Below, in pieces: positions 62,008-64,000 of a stretch of 64,000 bases of DNA (position 1 is the stretch's first letter; each line of letters starts with the position of its first letter). The stretch comes from Pseudomonas fluorescens. GTDB lineage: Bacteria > Pseudomonadota > Gammaproteobacteria > Pseudomonadales > Pseudomonadaceae. The notes beneath the pieces were generated by a model. The model was not told the origin of the DNA. It searched no databases and saw only the letters and a program-made list of their open reading frames with translations. Location: contig NZ_LR134318.1 of assembly GCF_900636825.1 (NCBI RefSeq), forward strand, positions 3,009,501-3,073,500. Reading direction: 5' to 3'. The position numbers and the translations under genes are program-made.

Positions 62008-62991
62008 TCAGCCTTGGGCCTTGACGACGCGCTGCTCGATTGGGCCGAACATTGACTGGCCGTCGCTGCCGACAACGTCCATGCGCACTCGGTCACCGAA
62101 ACGCATGAAGCCTGTCTGCGCGGCGCCCTGCTCGATCATCTCGATGGCCCGGCGTTCGGCGATGCAAGCCGAACCGGCGCTGCGCTCGGCGTTCGACACC
62201 GTGCCAGAGCCGATCAATGTGCCGGCACGCAAGCGTCGAGTCAGCGCCGCGTGGGCGATCAATTCGCCAAAATGGAAATTCATTTGCCCGCCGTGGGGCT
62301 GGCCGAACCATTCGCCGTTCCACTCGACGTGCAACGGCAAATGCACGCGACCGTCGCGCCAGGCGGCGCCGAGTTCGTCGGGGGTGATCGCCAGCGGCGC
62401 GAAACTCGACGATGGCTTGGCCTGCAGAAAACCGAAGCCGGTGCGCATTTCCCGTGGTGCCAAGGCGCGCAGGCTGACATCGTTGATTTGCAAAATCAGC
62501 TTGATGTGCGACAAGGCGTCGTCGGCGGTGCAGCCCATCGGCACGTCATCGACCAGCACGACAAATTCACCTTCAAAATCGATGCCCTGGCTTTCGCTCG
62601 GCAACTCGATGTCATCGCGCGGGCCGATGAAATCATCGCCCGCGCCCTGGTACATCAGTGGCGTGCGGTCGGCACCTTCGATCGGTTCGAGATTGAACGC
62701 TTTTTGCATCAACGCACCGTGACTGAGAAACGCCGAGCCGTCGCACCACTGATAGGCACGCGGCAGCGGCGCCATCGCTTGAGCGGGGTCGAAGGCCAGC
62801 GTCTGACGGCTATCGCCCTCCTCCAGTTGCCGCGCCAGGTTCTGCAAGCGCGGTTCGGCAGTCGCCCAGTTTTCGATGGCGTGCTGCAAGGTCGGCGCGA
62901 CGGTGCTAGCGTCCATGGCCCGCGTCATGTCGCGCGATACGACGACCAATTGGCCGTCACGGCTGCCATTTTTCAAGGTTGCGAGTTTCAT
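62008..62991 (-). CDS. Fumarylacetoacetate hydrolase-family protein
   Basis: A 327-residue FAH-family hydrolase that cleaves carbon-carbon bonds of diketo acids. The metal ligands are in ESQGIDFEGEFVVLVDD (E-x-E) and the domain start has CDGSAFLSHG. AGTLIGSGTVSNAERSAGSA is the conserved C-terminal catalytic loop. The ATG at 62991 overlaps the cupin stop (ATGA), with GGGAGA upstream. In aromatic routes FAH enzymes act on ring-cleavage products such as fumarylacetoacetate or fumarylpyruvate. Here the cupin next to it may supply the substrate. Confidence 0.88.
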   Translation of the reverse strand: MKLATLKNGSRDGQLVVVSRDMTRAMDASTVAPTLQHAIENWATAEPRLQNLARQLEEGDSRQTLAFDPAQAMAPLPRAYQWCDGSAFLSHGALMQKAFNLEPIEGADRTPLMYQGAGDDFIGPRDDIELPSESQGIDFEGEFVVLVDDVPMGCTADDALSHIKLILQINDVSLRALAPREMRTGFGFLQAKPSSSFAPLAITPDELGAAWRDGRVHLPLHVEWNGEWFGQPHGGQMNFHFGELIAHAALTRRLRAGTLIGSGTVSNAERSAGSACIAERRAIEMIEQGAAQTGFMRFGDRVRMDVVGSDGQSMFGPIEQRVVKAQG

Positions 62992-63569
62992 GCCTGGTCT
63001 CCCTGACTGCGTTGCAGTTCGCTGGCGTAGCGCCCGTCCAACAAGATGAAAACCATGCGCGCCATGGCTTCGGTGCGGTTGCTCCACGCGTGATTGGTGC
63101 CGCGCTGGACCACGACGTCACCGCGTTTGAGCTGGACTTCCTGATCGTCGAGCACCAGCCACACTTCACCTTCGGTGACGATGCCGTAATCGAGGGTTTC
63201 AGTGCGGTGCATCAATTTGTGCCGCGCATTGCCGTTGCCAGTGCCGGCGTGCGATTGGCCGATCTCGGCGAACACCGCCGCTGCATCGGCATCGCTGACC
63301 TGGTTCTGCACGCTGTCCGGCGGAATATCGACCACGCGAATGACGCTGCCCTGCCCGTCCGGGCTCAGTTGCAAGGGTTTGCGCGTTGGGTCGTCGCCGT
63401 TATCGAGCACCGCCGGGCTGGCGCTGCTGTTCCACAATTCATGAAACACCGTGCCGGGCACGGCTTGCAGCTCGAATACGCTGGCGGTCGGGCCGCAACT
63501 GGCAATCACCGCGCGGCCGTGGGCGTCATGCCCGGTGACCACGCGTTTGAAGGGGGGAAGCGCTTGCAT
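62988..63569 (-). CDS. Cupin-domain protein
   Basis: A 193-residue single-cupin protein. The metal-binding motifs are HRTETLDYGIVTEGEVWLVL and the second motif GDVVVQRGTNHAWSNRTE, with H-x..H-x4-E... and the later histidine. An N-terminal half of about 90 residues precedes the cupin. It could be a small dioxygenase or isomerase rather than a regulator. The start at 63569 (MQALPPFKRV) has GGA 6 bases upstream. It is coupled to the FAH gene and 13 bases from the MFS gene. Confidence 0.82.
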   Translation of the reverse strand: MQALPPFKRVVTGHDAHGRAVIASCGPTASVFELQAVPGTVFHELWNSSASPAVLDNGDDPTRKPLQLSPDGQGSVIRVVDIPPDSVQNQVSDADAAAVFAEIGQSHAGTGNGNARHKLMHRTETLDYGIVTEGEVWLVLDDQEVQLKRGDVVVQRGTNHAWSNRTEAMARMVFILLDGRYASELQRSQGDQA

Positions 63570-63582
63570 GGAAAATCCTCGT

Positions 63583-64000
63583 TCAATGGCCGTTTTCGAT
63601 GGAGTCGTGGCCACCGACATTCGGCCGAGCCAGCAGACCACCGAGCCTCGGCACGGAGAGACAGAACAGCGCCACGACCAGTTGCAGCCAACTGATCATG
63701 GCCAACGCTTGTGGCAGCACCGAAGTCGCGCCGCCGGTGATGCCCAGCACCGCCAGCGGGCTGATGAACTCACCGGCGAAAATCGCCGCGGTAAAACATC
63801 CCGCCGCGCGTCCGCGTTGATCGAACCCGACTTGCGCCATGATCCAGGTGATCAGCGTCGGCAACATCAAGCCGATGCCCAGGCCGTTGACCAGCACCGC
63901 GACCACCACTTGCGCGTGACTTCCGGCGGCGGCCATCAGCAAACCGCCAATGCCCGCCAGTCCATAGGCAATCAGCAACACGTGCTGGCTGCGCACGCCG
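63583..64000 (-). CDS. MFS transporter, C-terminal part (cut by window edge)
   Basis: Only the last about 139 codons are present, running through the right edge without a stop. The segment has hydrophobic helices VLLIAYGLAGIGGLLMAAAG, VVVAVLVNGLGIGLMLPTLI and LAMISWLQLVVALFCLSVP, and the GQRGRAAG-like loop (FDQRGRAAGCFTAAIFAGEF) of the major facilitator family. It is the most upstream visible gene of the six-gene operon and presumably imports the substrate. The operon's promoter and any further genes lie outside the window. Confidence 0.8.
   Translation of the reverse strand, partial: GVRSQHVLLIAYGLAGIGGLLMAAAGSHAQVVVAVLVNGLGIGLMLPTLITWIMAQVGFDQRGRAAGCFTAAIFAGEFISPLAVLGITGGATSVLPQALAMISWLQLVVALFCLSVPRLGGLLARPNVGGHDSIENGH

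Noticed and set aside
1..64000. Prophage, integron, insertion sequence or CRISPR array
   Set aside because: No integrase, transposase, phage structural gene, cas gene or regularly spaced repeat was seen on either strand.

Overview
The window looks like a chromosomal segment of a fluorescent-group Pseudomonas. It has high-GC coding DNA, Pseudomonas-type REP repeats, a complete pel exopolysaccharide operon that includes pelX (an arrangement described in Pseudomonas protegens), a Pseudomonas-type metallothionein and a DUF2790 protein. All identifications come from reading protein sequences and motifs. No database search was run. I see no rRNA, tRNA, insertion sequence, phage module or CRISPR array.

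Layout. 1-9.4 kb holds unrelated single genes: a truncated APC permease, a P-loop kinase-like protein, lipoproteins, a DmeF-type CDF metal exporter next to what looks like the 3' stub of its lost repressor gene, a GNAT, a VOC protein, and a nucleobase-type permease with an isochorismatase-fold hydrolase. 9.4-11.9 kb is an SOS unit, with an HMCES/YedK gene and umuDC diverging from one LexA operator. 12.0-25.2 kb is the pel operon, read leftwards as pelX-A-B-C-D-E-F-G, with a sigma70-like promoter overlapped by a FleQ-box-like palindrome near 25.38 kb.

25.5-31.7 kb is a LysR regulator diverging from an SDR, an MFS carrier, a split transketolase and an HSL-type esterase, probably one sugar or polyol catabolic operon. 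31.7-41.5 kb carries an iron-permease-like protein, a REPIN, a PuuD-type amidotransferase and a stress/respiration block: SRPBCC protein, zinc dehydrogenase, cytochrome bo3 oxidase cyoABCDE, metallothionein and a DUF2934 protein. 41.5-51 kb mixes an MFS carrier, two SDR/hydrolase-type enzymes, three LysR regulators, a PNPOx-flavin-ferredoxin fusion, a DJ-1 protein and a GST.

51.4-55.0 kb looks like a reactive-chlorine/thiol-stress module: glutathione reductase, a small ORF, DUF2790 and RclC, diverging from RclR. 55.0-64.0 kb is a catabolic region. A MarR regulator and kinase-like gene diverge from a VanB/VanA-like Rieske monooxygenase pair. Facing these is a tightly packed six-gene operon (MFS, cupin, FAH hydrolase, DenD-like dehydrogenase, cyclase, exported sulfatase) that runs off the right edge. 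The sulfatase has an unusual active-site signature. This region and the split-transketolase operon are the best candidates for an undescribed pathway.
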